This document shows, piece after piece, positions 48,086 to 59,395 of a stretch of 64,000 nucleotides of DNA. How positions within the stretch are numbered: position 1 is the first letter of the stretch; the number at the start of each line of letters is the position of its first letter. The notes beneath the pieces were generated by a model. The model saw only the letters and a program-made list of their open reading frames with translations, did no database searches and was not told where the DNA came from. The position numbers and the translations under genes were made by a program. Location: contig OY783192.1 in NCBI GenBank assembly GCA_963678675.1, forward strand, positions 26,100,288-26,164,287, given 5' to 3'. The stretch comes from Xiphydria camelus. Taxonomy: Eukaryota > Arthropoda > Insecta > Hymenoptera > Xiphydriidae.

Positions 48086-48300
48086 AATATCAAATTATTT
48101 TACAAAATTTAATGAGAACCTTCGAGAGCAGTCACTGTCATGTCTGGTTTCTATATTATGACCGGAGTGGAGCAACACCGCGCTTGAAGAGTCGGTGGCT
48201 CAATTAGTAGAATGCAAGCATTCCCAGTTTCGAAGCATCTCGTATCCTGAAGATCGCAGGTTCAAATCCCGGTAGGGTGTGGAAAAAAAAGCGACAATAC
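48086..48300 (+). repeat. SINE-like repeat, second copy
   Basis: Matches 17547-17765 over both flanks (AACCTTCGAGAGCAGTCACTG upstream, CCCGGTAGGGT and A-run downstream). Its tRNA-like part has A box GTGGCTCAATTAGTAGAA and B box GGTTCAAATCC, separated by about 25 bases more than in the first copy. Confidence 0.65.
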
Positions 48301-48512
48301 TAGGCGGGTGGCTGGCGGCGGCACTGCACGGGCACACAGTGAAAACCTCGGTAAATTCATTGCGTGCAAAATCCTACTTTATCCACTTTGTACACTGCGT
48401 GATGCCACAGTGGTACAACAGTGGGCACGCATAAAGACATCACTGTGATGTTTCTAAAAGTCACCGCGTCGTCCCACAGTGCCACCACTGTAAAGCCACC
48501 TGGCTATCGGGG

Positions 48513-48819
48513 ATTAGATAAGTTTAATTGCCGTCTGACAGCTTTAACCTCACTTTCGATGGAAGGACAAATATCTTTGTGATAATTCTATTTTTGAAGT
48601 GAAACTTCTTTGCTGAGGGTACTAAAAGCGCACTCTATGCAACGACGAAACCGTAACGAAACCCACATACTCCAGCGCTACCGTACGTGCCTCACTCATA
48701 CACCGATCTCGACCCTGCCTCATTCCACTTAGGCCCTTCGCACACAACGCTACGCGGGTATTCGATACTCGACGAGTGTACACACACCACGCGACGCGAC
48801 TTTCGTCGGTGATGCTATA
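48513..48819. other. Intergenic DNA
   Basis: GC-richer in its second half. No gene or repeat identified. Confidence 0.4.
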
Positions 48820-49160
48820 CCGTATGTCCCACTCTGTACGGGCCAGTTTGAAAGTTACCTTCAGGGTGGCTTGGTCGGTAATCGAAACATTTAATACCGG
48901 TAGAAGTCGAGTCGGTAGTTAGAGTTAGTGTCAATTCGGGAGATCGAAGCGTCTAACCTCGAAATTATGAATTTGTGAATAATGATGAGTAATTTCCATT
49001 ATTCACAAATTCATAATTTCGAAGTTAGACGCTTCGATCACCCGAATTGACACCAACTCTAACTACCGACTCGACTTCTACCGGTATTAAATGACTCAAG
49101 TACCGACCAAGCCTCCTCGAAGGTAACTTCAAACTGGCCCGTACAGAGTGGGACATACGG
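48820..49160. mobile_element. Foldback element, CCGTATGTCCC family, copy 2
   Basis: About 97% identical to 7615-7955 along its length, with TA at both flanks. Arms of ~160 bases pair closely. Followed two bases later by another member. Confidence 0.92.
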
Positions 49161-49162
49161 TA

Positions 49163-49560
49163 CAGTATGTCCCGTGGATAACGCAAGTATTTGAATTTCC
49201 CCCACATTTGACTTTGGTAGTGCTTGGAACGGTGCTGTAGTTAAAGTTGGCTTCAGAAGTGTGCGCTGCGTTCTTACGAGCCGTGTTTCCGCGAAACCTG
49301 CATGATTATTTCTCATCACTTCTACACATTATTTACCATTATTTACAAGTTCAGTTAATTTCGAGATTAGACGCTTCGATTTCCCGAATTGACAGTTCCC
49401 GGGAAATCAGACGTTTTACACTTTTCGCTCTCGAAACACGGCTCGTAAGAACGCAGCGCACTCTTCTGAAGCCAACTCTAACTACAGCACCGTTCCAAGC
49501 ACTACCAAAGTCAAATGTCAGGGAAATTCAAATACTTGCGTTTTATCCACGGGACATACC
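49163..49560. mobile_element. Foldback element, CAGTATGTCCCGTGG subtype
   Basis: Ends CAGTATGTCCCGTGGATAA and inverse TTATCCACGGGACATACC. Arms of about 135 bases (AGTATTTGAATTTCCC..., GCTTCAGAAG) are inverted. The centre keeps the family word TTTCCCGAATTGACAG. It abuts the copy at 48820-49160 across a TA and ends exactly where the next element begins. Confidence 0.85.
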
Positions 49561-50096
49561 CCAGGTAGCACACTAACGTCGAAATGACGTTTTTTGAAGG
49601 TCAGTTCTGACGTCAGATGACGAAAAATATGACGTCATTTTAACGTCACAAAGACGGCTTAATTGCACATCCACACGACGTCAGAAAAATCACGTCATAA
49701 TGACGTTCTACCGGACGTTGTGATGACGTAAAAAATAACGGTTCTAAAAGGTTAGGTTTGACGTATATCTTTTCATGGTGAGCGGTCACCCATCCAACTA
49801 GTGTCCGCACTTTTCGCTACTTAACTTCGTTGATCGGTCGGTGTCCTCGAGTCCTCATCTGCTGCACGCTCTTGTGGTTAAGAATATTATTACTATTGGT
49901 GTTCATATCAAGTTTGATGAATAAATGTATATTGCTTTTCCTGTCAATAAGAAAGAGCTTGAATAAATAAAATTTTATAATTGTATTATTCTTTTCTCAA
50001 TATTTTTCTAAATTTATGATTGTGTCTTTTGATAAATATTCTTGCATAGACGTAAATTGATATTAATATCAATTTGCGTTTATGCAAGATATAAAT

Positions 50097-50332
50097 GAGG
50101 GGGTCAGTGGAAAAGTGGTACAAGTCACAATTTGGATTATTTGAGTTAACTGCAAAAATGCATAGTTAAAGTAAATATCTGTTTCGAAAAAAAAAAGGTA
50201 TAAGTGTATAATGGTATGGTTGCCACTTTACCACTTTTTTTTCTAAACAGATATTTACTTTAACTATGCATTTTTGCTGTTAGCTCAAATAATCCAAATT
50301 GTGACTTGTACCACTTTTCCACTAACCCCCTC
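50097..50332. repeat. Foldback MITE (GGGGGTCAGTGGAAAAGTGG arms)
   Basis: Arms of about 90 bases, GGTCAGTGGAAAAGTGG outside and CAAATCATAGTTAAAG-like inside, are inverted at about 93% (50097-50190, 50240-50332). Non-coding. Confidence 0.88.
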
Positions 50333-50368
50333 AAATAATAAATAAATATAAATAAATAAATAAATAAT

Positions 50369-50868
50369 TAAGGTAAGGTGGGGCAAGTGCGTTTGCGGGG
50401 CAAGTACAGCTTTGCTTTATATAAATTCTATGGTTTGGTTAAAGCGCCGCCATCTAGTGCAACAGCTCTGCAACTGTGTGTATAGAATCTACCTACCTCC
50501 CAAAACTCCATCCTCACTACGTTTATTCTTCGTTGAACTCTGTCAGAATTTGAACCACCACATCTCATAGTTCACTGCACTAGCCCCATACCTCGAAATA
50601 CTTCAATGAATAAGAAGATAAGGTCGGGGTATGCACTTGCCCCGCATACCTGGGGCAAGTGCGGCCTAAGGTAACAATCGGGGAAAAAATTATTTTATAA
50701 AATGTTTTAAAAAAAGTAGCGTAATCTGTTCCACGTAACGTGTTAAGCATCTCTCAAAGATGACCCTGACAGTAAGAAACTTGAGAAAAACCGAAAAATA
50801 AAAAAAGCACAGCTGTTTAAAGTTGAACTTTAACATTTTTGGGCAGCACTTGCCCCACCTTACCTTAT
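50369..50868. mobile_element. MITE with TTAAGGTAAGGTGGGGCAAG ends
   Basis: AAGGTAAGGTGGGGCAAGTGC and its inverse GCACTTGCCCCACCTTACCTT are inverted exactly over about 20 bases. Further GGGGCAAGT/CTTGCCCC words lie inside (50398, 50636-50660). Related to 13560-14437. Confidence 0.85.
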
Positions 50869-51355
50869 ATGAATATTTATTCATCCTACATTAATTGATT
50901 GTCTTTCATTTACTTTAATAATCTGTGCTTTTTAATAAACAGTATAGTTTATAACTTGCTCAACATACTCTGGACACTCGAAATGAAATAATTTATTGAT
51001 TTAATAATTGAACAAATTACAATTTTTGTCCATTTATTCACAAATAAATTTTCAAGTCACTATACCTATATGCAGGAGACCGAAATTTTTCTAAGTCTCG
51101 TTCGTCATTAAAAATGACGGAAAAGTTCCGTCAAAAAGACGTTGAATTTTGACGTCCAAGGTACGTCGTAAATATGACGTCCCTGTGACGTTAATATTAC
51201 GACAACTGACGTCTGAAACCCTATACTGACCAAAAAATGACGTCTGAGACGTTATTCTAACGTCAGTGTGCTACCTGGGACTGTATATTATACTCCCGCG
51301 ACCGGCATGCTCAAGTGGCCGATGCTCGCGTCGCCGAAACTGTTCCGTCGCACAA

Positions 51356-51753
51356 TGGGCATGTTCACGATTTTTTTTTTGATCATTCGTTAGTACTTTT
51401 TGTGCTTATTAATAAGATGTGTTTGTTTTTTCTTCTGAGCACTAATTTCATTTTTTTTAATGTTTAAAGTTTGACTTCGATTCAAACGAAATCCTTAGTG
51501 ACGTCACTAAAGCCATTGGCAAGGGGCCAAACCCGGGTTTGTGAATGGTGGAGAATCTGTTGCCCGACTCTGATTGGTCAGTTAAAATGGCGGTGAAAGT
51601 GCGACGCTTTAAAACGAATGCCTTTTTTAACATCTCAAAAATAATGGAAAAACATTTTTTTAATGGCCCATTTTTTACCTACATTACTTTAATACCCTAA
51701 TCTTCCGATTCATGCACTTTAAAAAGTTGTACAAAAAGTTGTGAACATGCCTA
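51356..51753. mobile_element. MITE with TGGGCATGTTCAC ends
   Basis: AATGGGCATGTTCACGA and the inverse TTGTGAACATGCCTATT bound a 400 bp AT-rich body. Non-coding. Confidence 0.6.
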
Positions 51754-51759
51754 TTACGT

Positions 51760-52208
51760 TTTCTTTTATTTTACAACGATTTATTTTGTTGTTTGGCAAT
51801 ATGTTAATATGTACTCGAAAGAGCTCTTTCTGCTCTACAAAACTGTTATAATTGTTATTTCGAATAATTACATTTTTTATTATTTTTCTGGCTTAGAAAT
51901 GGAACATCCAGGGGGCAAAAATCAGCAGTTTCGACATCTGCTTTTCTTCGCTTTTCACCGAGGTCAAAAAACTGCCGTATACGGAGAAGGTGTTATAGGC
52001 GAGTCTTCGATAAAAAAGATGTCGAAAATTCTGATTTTTTCCTCCTGGATATTCCATTTCTAAGCCTGAAAAATAATAAAAAATTGTTATTCGAATAAAC
52101 AATTGTAACCGTTTTGTAGAGCAGAAAGAGCTCTTTCGAATGAATATAAACACTTTGCGGAACAGTAAACAAATCGTTGTAAAATGAAAGAAAATAAAAG
52201 AGAACGCT
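51760..52208. repeat. Foldback element
   Basis: Arms 51760-51935 and 52020-52208 are inverted at roughly 85-90%. The shared blocks include CGAAAGAGCTCTTTCTGCTC and ACTTTATTTTACAACGATTT-like outer sequence. Directly after the preceding MITE. The antisense frames come from the palindrome. Confidence 0.8.
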
Positions 52209-52274
52209 ACGAACTTATTTTCCAACCCAATAGCATCGCGATCATAAATACTTCGTCAAACTAGGGTTCATCTC

Positions 52275-52575
52275 GCCATCAGCGAAGCAGTACATTTCAG
52301 TGAATCCAGGCTGCTAATGAGTTCGCAGTCCCGCACCTTTCCTGAAAGGGTTAATTACTGGACGAATCGGAATGAATCTTTGCCGAAATATTCGGTTATC
52401 TATTGAAATCGTCATTTCTCTCCTTTACAAAGCTGAATACATTTCGAATGCATTTGAAATATAGCGGTATTTGCGAGAAGTGGTTCATTACAATTCGTTC
52501 GGTAATTAGCCTTCCGGGAAAGGTGCAGGACTGCGAATACATAAGCAGTCCTCGTTTGCCGAAATGTACCACCCG
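52275..52575. repeat. Foldback copy of the CCCGCACCTTTCC family
   Basis: GCAGTCCCGCACCTTTCC at 52328 is inverted at 52515 (GGAAAGGTGCAGGACTGCG). Arms of about 80 bases. The same motif is at 19870-19890, 55676-55695 and 57713-57732. Confidence 0.7.
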
Positions 52576-54552
52576 AACTGCGTGCTCTATAATGTGCACT
52601 ATAATAGAATTTGTAATGTATGTGAAATTCTGAGAAACAACGATTAATGTTTTATCATTGTCAAATTTGGAAGTAAACTTCTTTGATTCCGTTTATGATT
52701 TTCTAGAAATTTGTCAGTTTAGTGAATACTTCGTTCGTTCAATCAAAGTTACTTCGTATACTGAGAAAAGAGTTTATTTGCAATTAATAAGTGTATACTT
52801 GATTATGGCGGAAAAAATATTTGGTTGGACCAAGTAAGTAAATATACTGGGTGATTCTTTAATATTGCGACAAACTTCAAGGATGGGTTCCTTGGATGAA
52901 AATAAGAAAAAAATTCACAGATCTCGCAATCCTTGCAACTATCGGGGACATTGAAAATGATTCGAAAAATATATAAATAATATTTCATTAACTATGTCTT
53001 ACAAGGCAAAAAAGATATATAATCATATAATAGTATATTGTATATTTACCGCGATATTACAAAGTATTTTTTTTGTTTTACGAATACAATGAACAGGAAA
53101 TATATAAACTATTACAATACCTACAATATATACATTGGGGTGGCACGTCAGATTATGTTAGTTTATCATGTTTTAAGAATTGTCACCAAAGATCTGCACG
53201 ATAAAAAGTTTTCTAGAGGTCGCTCACGAATTTTGAAAACTCAAAAACAGTGAAAAATCGATTTTTCTTTTACATTACATTTTTTTTCTTTCTACTTCGA
53301 ATACAACATACATCTCTAACACTAATCGAATCTAAAATTACTGTGTTTCGTAACTCTCATTTTCTATATAATCCTCAAACTCAGTATCCTCTCTCATCGC
53401 TGTCGTAAATCATATCATCACTTTCAGCTCCGAATTAGCATCCTCCTCTTCCTCCTCCTCCGGAATTCAAAGAAGCTTTAGTCGTTTTTCTGATTTCACA
53501 CTAGCAAACTCGAGAAGTAGGTACCTTTATTGGTAATAAAAATCTCTCTGTGAAGTATAAAAAATAGTTTTTCCTCACTCATACCCATTTCGAGTCCTTT
53601 TCCAGCCTATTTTTAGACCGTAAGTTGGCGTTTTTCCCGCGTGACACTGACCGGGAGTCCGCAGGCTGTCAAAAGATTGTTTAGTCTGAAGTGGGTCCTT
53701 TTTCCAAACTGATAAACGCAACGTAAAATGAGCCATGTATAGTTCTGTTTATTTTGTTTTGAGAAATGGGCATTCGTGAGGATAAATAGTATATGTCATT
53801 CGCGGTTGAAATCCTCGGATTTTTAAGACTGTGTTTAATTAGGTCGTAACAAGAGGCATAGTTCGGGGGATGAGGCTCGCCTTTGGCGAACACAGTCAGA
53901 AAACCTCGGATTTCCACGTTATGACATAAGATACTATTTCGATATCCGCTGCCTCATTCATTGATATACCCAACATCCGACCAAACAGATCACCTCGCGT
54001 ACTTTATTATTAATTGTTACTTTTTGTTTGTTACTACAGCTCGCAAAATTCAAAATTTTTTGTTTGATTGGTGCTTCGAATCTGCTAACATCTTGCGAAC
54101 ATTCGGATATAAATATGTTGTTGTGTAACTGTAAACATCTGCTAGTTCTAGATACTGTACCCTTCGTTGCGAACCCCGAATGTCTCTACCGATTTTTCAT
54201 TTTATTACATGACTCTCTATTCACGCCAAAAAAATCTCCGAAACATCCTTGACCCTTTTTACCCGAAAACTTTCTAACCCGTAACTTTCATTTCCGCCTA
54301 CCCTTAAATCTGAGTTTTTTCCCACTAAATTCCTTCTTCCCCCGCTCCATAGTTCCATACTCGAAATACCCCTCAGCTTTCTAAAAATCTTCAGGACAGT
54401 ACGTTCTCTCGAGAGATTTTCCGCGAGTCTGTCCGCTCGCCCTCGAGACGATTCCTCCACCACGCAAATGTGAAGAGAATATTTATACTTAGAATACAAC
54501 ATTTCTTTTTTAGTAGCCGAAGGCATTTGCTATTTATTGGAGGAATCCAACA
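52576..54552. other. Intergenic DNA, nothing recognised
   Basis: AT-rich, low repeat content. Frames at 53681-53917 and 54221-54526 (minus) show no domain. A CT-rich (CCTCTTCCTCCTCCTCC) run is at 53446. Confidence 0.4.
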
Positions 54553-54768
54553 ATGTCTTGCATTGCCCGTCCATTTTCTTCTATATTTAAAAGAAAATCA
54601 ATCACGGGTTCCGATGCACGGCGACCTGTTTTAATATTAAATAAAAAATTTTCCTTAATTTCCAAGCAATTAAAAGGATTCATATTCTGTTTAAGAGCAG
54701 CGATAAATGCAGCTAAATTTTTGGAGTCATCGTAATCGTGTGTTTTTCCAAAACTGATGTTATATCCT
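54553..54768 (-). pseudogene. Coding remnant, possible transposon protein C-terminal exon
   Basis: On the minus strand, after an ATGTAG acceptor at about 54768, a frame reads YNISFGKTHDYDDSKNLAAF, then LKQNMNPFNCLEIKENFLFN and IKTGRRASEPVIDFLLNIEE, ending at a stop near 54536. The NPF...FLFNIKTGR-ASEPVIDFLLNI pattern looks like real coding sequence and resembles tails of transposon-borne proteins in arthropods I have seen, but I cannot name the family. The remaining gene is absent on either side. Confidence 0.45.
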
Positions 54769-55127
54769 ACATTTTTATGTCGCGTGCCTCAATGGAAAGA
54801 TTTTCAAACGTAAATAAAAAAAACAGTGAGTATCATGACACTCAGTGGAAGCGAAACTTATTGGAAATATAATCAGTATGGGATATAAGCGTGGAAAAAC
54901 TGTAAAGAAATTATGAAAACAGGCGAGGAAATAAAAGGCCGAATAGAATATGCATTGTCTTACACACACTGGTATATAAAATATAAATTTATATATTCCT
55001 TGAATTGTTTTCAAACATTTTAATTAAAACTATTGTTCGTCTTGTACATTTTCTACTCTATCGCCAGTTGAGTCTACAGCAATAAACATTGGATTATGGT
55101 AACTGAAATATGAGACAAAATGTTTAA
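54769..55127. other. Intergenic DNA
   Basis: AT-rich, no recognisable feature. Confidence 0.4.
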
Positions 55128-55730
<603 letters not shown>

Positions 55731-55836
55731 AAATCCGTCTTGTAAATTAGAGAATGACGAATTCAATAGATGACCGATCGGGGAGACCTGATCCCTGACT
55801 CATAAAGCGATCCGTTGGATACCTGGCCTTATTGTT

Positions 55837-56026
55837 CGAGGTCCGCTCGAGCATTCTTCGAGGTCCGCCCGAGCATTGTCCGAGGTCCGCCCGATCGTCT
55901 TTAGACAATCCGCTCGAGCGTCGTCCGAGATTCGCTCGAGCGTCGATCGAGCTCAGCTCGAGCGTCGATCGAGCTCCGCTCGAGATCCGCTCGAGCGTCG
56001 GTCGATATCCGCTCGAGCTGTCGATC
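55837..56026 (+). repeat. Degenerate tandem repeat, CCGCTCGAGCRTC units
   Basis: CCGCTCGAGC or CCGCCCGAGC recurs about every 20-23 bases (GTCCGCTCGAGCATTCTTCG, GTCCGAGGTCCGCCCGAGC, TCGATCGAGCTCCGCTCGAG). It merges into the 20 bp array that follows. Confidence 0.8.
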
Positions 56027-56036
56027 TGCATTCGGA

Positions 56037-56200
56037 GTTAGACCGATCTACACCGATCTAGACCGATCGACACCGATCTAGACCGATCGACACCGATCTA
56101 GACCGATCGTCACCGATCTAGACCGATCTACACCGATCTAGACCGATCGACACCGATCTAGACCGATCGACACCGATCTAGACCAATCTACACCGATCAA
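56037..56200 (+). repeat. 20 bp tandem array (ACACCGATCTAGACCGATCG)
   Basis: About eight copies of a 20-base unit, itself two related 10-mers (CACCGATCTA and GACCGATCGA). Variation is limited to T/G at a few positions. GATC occurs every ten bases. Confidence 0.95.
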
Positions 56201-56302
56201 TTTTTACTTAATTCAATTGGACCATCGATTTTGAGACAGAGCGTGAGATTTCGTGAATTAATTGTAGCACAGGCATTTAGACCGTCAGCAGATAGTGACA
56301 GA

Positions 56303-57105
56303 TTCTGGTGCCCCATTTTCGCATACATGCCTCGAAGAGGGTTGAAAGGTACTTCGATGCCGAGTTGAATAAAGCGAAATTTACGAATGGACCCTGGGGA
56401 TAACATATAAAAAATTCGATTTTTCTTAACAGAAATAAAAGGGTGCCTGTTGCCCATTTTCGCACGCATGCCTTGTTCACTAAATGATTAATTGATAGAA
56501 CTTGGCTTCGGAAAACCAAAGGCATGAGTGTTGCAGGTGGCTAAAGGGTTGAAATAAGGGCGTAATCTTGTAAAAAAAATCGAGATTTCGAGTGATTTTC
56601 CCACGCATGCCTATTGGAAGTATGGAAACGTACATCGTCAATAACTCGAAAAAAATATTGGCATGAGTGTCGCGAATGGATAAGTACATTTTGGAGTCGT
56701 AAATGTTAACACTTTTTTTCGATTTTTCAGTTATTTTCGCATGCATGCCTTTGAACCTATAGACTATTCATGTGTTAGACATTTTAATAAAATTGGCATG
56801 ACTATCGGATGTGGACGGAACGAAGACTTTAATCGGAAAGTTGCAGGAAAATGGTATGCTAATTGATGTCATTTTCGCACGCATGCCTTTTGGTATATAT
56901 TTAGAAAAAGTGATTTTAAGTGTATATAACAAAAGACTTGAGTGTCGGACGTGGCCTTCATTTTTTAACAACATAGGAAAGTTGCAGGAAAATTGTATGC
57001 TAATTGCCATCATTTTCGCACGCATGCCTTTTGGCATATATTTAGAAAAAGTGATTTTAAGTGTATATAACAAAAGACTTGAGTGTCGGAGGTGGCCATC
57101 ATATT
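56303..57105 (+). repeat. ~139 bp satellite, about six monomers
   Basis: The anchor GCACGCATGC or variant lies at 56321, 56462, 56601, 56739, 56877 and 57018, so the period is 138-141. Monomers share TTTTCGCACGCATGCC, GGCATGAGTGTCGGA and TGTGG. The last two monomers are nearly identical; the first ones have diverged strongly. The repeated GMRAKM peptide seen in frames here is a consequence of the monomer. Confidence 0.9.
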
Positions 57106-57515
57106 AATTATACATATTGAAAATTGAAAATTTTGCGAGCGCGCGCGCTCGGCGTTGCAGGCGATTTCAAATCAGAGTATAGGAAAGAGCGCAGGTATAC
57201 TCGTAGGTAAGAGACCGAATTCATGTACACAATAGCTCGGGGTCCCAAACCTTCCTCGGAAGGTAATTTTCGGACAATTCGTAACCAGCCATCTCCCGTA
57301 GTAACCGCGCTGGACGAAATTTTATTAATCAACAGGCCCCCGGCAGGTAGCGACTTCTCATTCAAATTTGTGTGCGTAGCGGAAAGCGGCCGGTCGACTG
57401 AACGTGCATAGGTACCTTAACTTTGTGTGTGCGGCCGGTCGGCCAGGACTGGCAATGGTGACAATTTCTAGAATTTTTCTGTCAGCACTTTCTTCGATAT
57501 ATTATGTATAATTAA
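57106..57515. other. Unique sequence between satellite monomers
   Basis: GC-richer DNA (GCGAGCGCGCGCGCTCGGCG hairpin at 57134). The 85- and 62-codon frames on opposite strands overlap and have no domain. Confidence 0.4.
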
Positions 57516-57519
57516 TATG

Positions 57520-57632
57520 ATGGCCACGTCCGAAACTCAAGTCTTTTGTTATATACATTTAAAATCACTTTTTCTAAATATATGCCAAAAGGCATGCGTG
57601 CGAAAATGACGGCAATTAGCATACTGTACTGA
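57520..57632 (-). repeat. Inverted satellite monomer
   Basis: ATGATGGCCACGTCCGAAAC through AAAAGGCATGCGTGCGAAAATG is the inverse of the last monomers at 56960-57100, at about 95% identity. It lies on the far side of the unique block, so the array may have been inverted in part. Confidence 0.9.
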
Positions 57633-57677
57633 CTACTGTACATAACTGACAGAGTGTATAATGGGGATAGTTATAAA

Positions 57678-58155
57678 GTATTCCACGTATAGCGGTATCG
57701 ATTAAAATTTCCGGGAAAGGTGCGGGACTCCAAGCGCGTTTGCCGCTTTCGCCGAAATATACCGTTTGCCGAGTATGATCCGAGATAATTTAGTGTCTAC
57801 ACGAAGCGTGCAGTTTGGGACGAGGCGCCTTTGAGCATCGCCAAAAACCAACAGCACGCCGGATCGCACCCAGGCTGCTCGGGTAGAGACAGCCTCGCCT
57901 CATAGGGATCGCAGGTATCGACTTTACGAGGCACGCCTCCCGAGCTATCCTCGCAAAGTCGATACACACCTTTAGATTTCGAGGAACCGTTAAGCGCTGC
58001 GAGTTTTTCCTCTCAATTATTTCTTTCGGCATATAGGTTAATTGAGCCGAGCTGTAAAGGTTGTAATCACGGGGAGTGTAATGTAACATAATCTGATTTC
58101 ACAGGTTTATATTTATGTGTGCATACGCGTATGTGTATGAAGAGAAGAAAGTCTA

Positions 58156-58160
<5 letters not shown>
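57678..58160. repeat. Right arm of the ~3 kb inverted duplication
   Basis: Inverse of 55251-55730, with no differences that I can find. It ends in the GA-rich tract that runs to the N gap. Confidence 0.9.
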
Positions 58161-58187
<27 letters not shown>

Positions 58188-58484
58188 AGAGGAGAGAGGA
58201 GAGAGGGAGAGAGGGAGAGAGGGAGAGAGGGAGAGAGGGAGAGAGGGAGAGAGGGAGAGGGGAGAGAGGGAGAGGGGGAGAGGGGGAGAGGGAGAGAGAG
58301 GGGAGAGAGAGAGGGAGAGGGGGAGAGAGGGGGAGAGAGGGGGAGAGAGGGAGAGAGGGAGAGAGAGGGAGATGAGAGGGAGAGAGAGGGAGAGAAGAGG
58401 GAGAGAGAGAGGGAGAGAGAGGAGGGAGAGAGAGAGGGAGAGAGAGAGGGAAGAGAGAGGGAGAGAGAGGGAGAGAGAGGGAGA
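58157..58484. repeat. GAGAGG-rich microsatellite
   Basis: Purine-only GAGAGG/GAGAGAGG blocks up to the gap. The Arg-Glu and Leu-Ser frames are artefacts. Confidence 0.95.
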
Positions 58485-58684
58485 NNNNNNNNNNNNNNNN
58501 NNNNNNNNNNNNNNNNNNNNNNNNNNNNNNNNNNNNNNNNNNNNNNNNNNNNNNNNNNNNNNNNNNNNNNNNNNNNNNNNNNNNNNNNNNNNNNNNNNNN
58601 NNNNNNNNNNNNNNNNNNNNNNNNNNNNNNNNNNNNNNNNNNNNNNNNNNNNNNNNNNNNNNNNNNNNNNNNNNNNNNNNNNNN
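58485..58684. other. Assembly gap (200 N)
   Basis: Exactly 200 undetermined bases, likely a gap of arbitrary size inside the GA-rich tract. The order and orientation across it should not be trusted without other evidence. Confidence 0.98.
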
Positions 58685-59174
58685 GCTGTGTTCCTGGCTC
58701 TGGGAGCCAAAACTCTGGCTGTCAGAGCGACTCTGTTTTTCAGTGTACAAAAGTCTGGTATTCCGTCGCACGATAAATGGAATTCGGAAGGTCGATTCGT
58801 ACCTCTTAACCCGTTTGCATTAAAGCGCGGAAAAATTCCACGAGCCCGCGACTGTCTTTGTTACAAGTCGCTGAACATTCTTCAGACGCAATACATTCTG
58901 AACGAGTTTTCCTTTGGTTGTGAAAATCTTTCTAATTGCCACTAAGTGCTATCATTGTTTTGACAAACGATAGTCGGAATTCTAAATATCAGTCCTAACC
59001 GCTCAGTATTAGGGGCCATCCATATATTACGTAAGACGTTTGAGGGAGAGAGGGGGGGTATGAATATTTCTTACAGTGTCTTACAATGGGCCGTGGGGGG
59101 GGGGGGGGGGGGGTCTAGACCTCATCTTACGTGAGATATTCCTAGCCAAAAATGCTTTAAAATCACTCAATACA
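58685..59174. other. Sequence after the gap, including a G19 run
   Basis: ATTCCGTCGCACGATAAATGG at 58758 matches motifs near 19720 and 51345. GGGGCCATCCATATATTACG at 59010 resembles the end of a dispersed repeat. An uninterrupted run of 19 G lies at 59095-59113. No gene. Confidence 0.45.
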
Positions 59175-59392
59175 GATTGAAAGAAGCGCTGTACTTTGCA
59201 TCAAATAAACCAGTAACAATAGACAAAAGAATGTGCAAAACCCAGGATCAAGCAGAGAAGAGGCGACCTGCACGAGTGGCATTGCGTCGTGATCGGGAGC
59301 TTATGTACATCTTCCGAGATAGTGAAACGGGAGTGGAGGACGTCGAGTGGGTTGAGGAGCAGGACGTCTCTACTGAGGATATATTTTATTAA
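59175..59392 (+). CDS. Candidate terminal exon of an unknown gene
   Basis: After CAATACAG (a possible acceptor) the frame LKEALYFASNKPVTIDKRMC, then RRPARVALRRDRELMYIFRD and SETGVEDVEWVEEQDVSTED ends IFY-TAA at 59392. No ATG opens it early, the codon choice looks coding, and the C-terminus is acidic. I do not recognise the family. It may be a 3' exon of a gene whose upstream part lies in or beyond the gap, or transposon debris. No polyadenylation signal is obvious right after it. Confidence 0.35.
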
Positions 59393-59395
59393 ACG

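Larger units (their letters stand above)
47191..48512. mobile_element. DNA element with CCCCGATAGCCA ends and GTCAC words
   Basis: CCCCGATAGCCA at the left and TGGCTATCGGGG at the right are exact inverted ends. Beside them (47205-47270, 48400-48500) GTCAC/GTGAC and CCACAGTG words recur densely. Inside are a palindrome with a SWIM-finger fragment and a SINE-like repeat (48086-48300). Termini resemble in form the CCCAG...-ended elements at 411 and 49560. Confidence 0.65.
49560..51279. mobile_element. DNA element with CCCAGGTAGCACAC ends and TGACGTCA words
   Basis: CCCAGGTAGCACACTAACGTC at the left is inverted at the right (GACGTTATTCTAACGTCAGTG, then TGCTACCTGGG). Inside each end (49575-49740 and 51100-51260) TGACGT/ACGTCA occurs at least ten times. 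No coding sequence. Two further MITEs lie within (50097-50332, 50369-50868). Same class as the elements at 411 and 47191, but with another word. Confidence 0.8.

Noticed and set aside
54221..54526. 101-codon minus frame (MPSATKKEMLYSK...)
   Set aside because: No domain; it lies downstream of the stop codons of the adjacent remnant, in another composition.
58067..58823. Frames of up to 234 codons across the N gap
   Set aside because: They consist of a GA-rich repeat and undetermined bases; no real protein.
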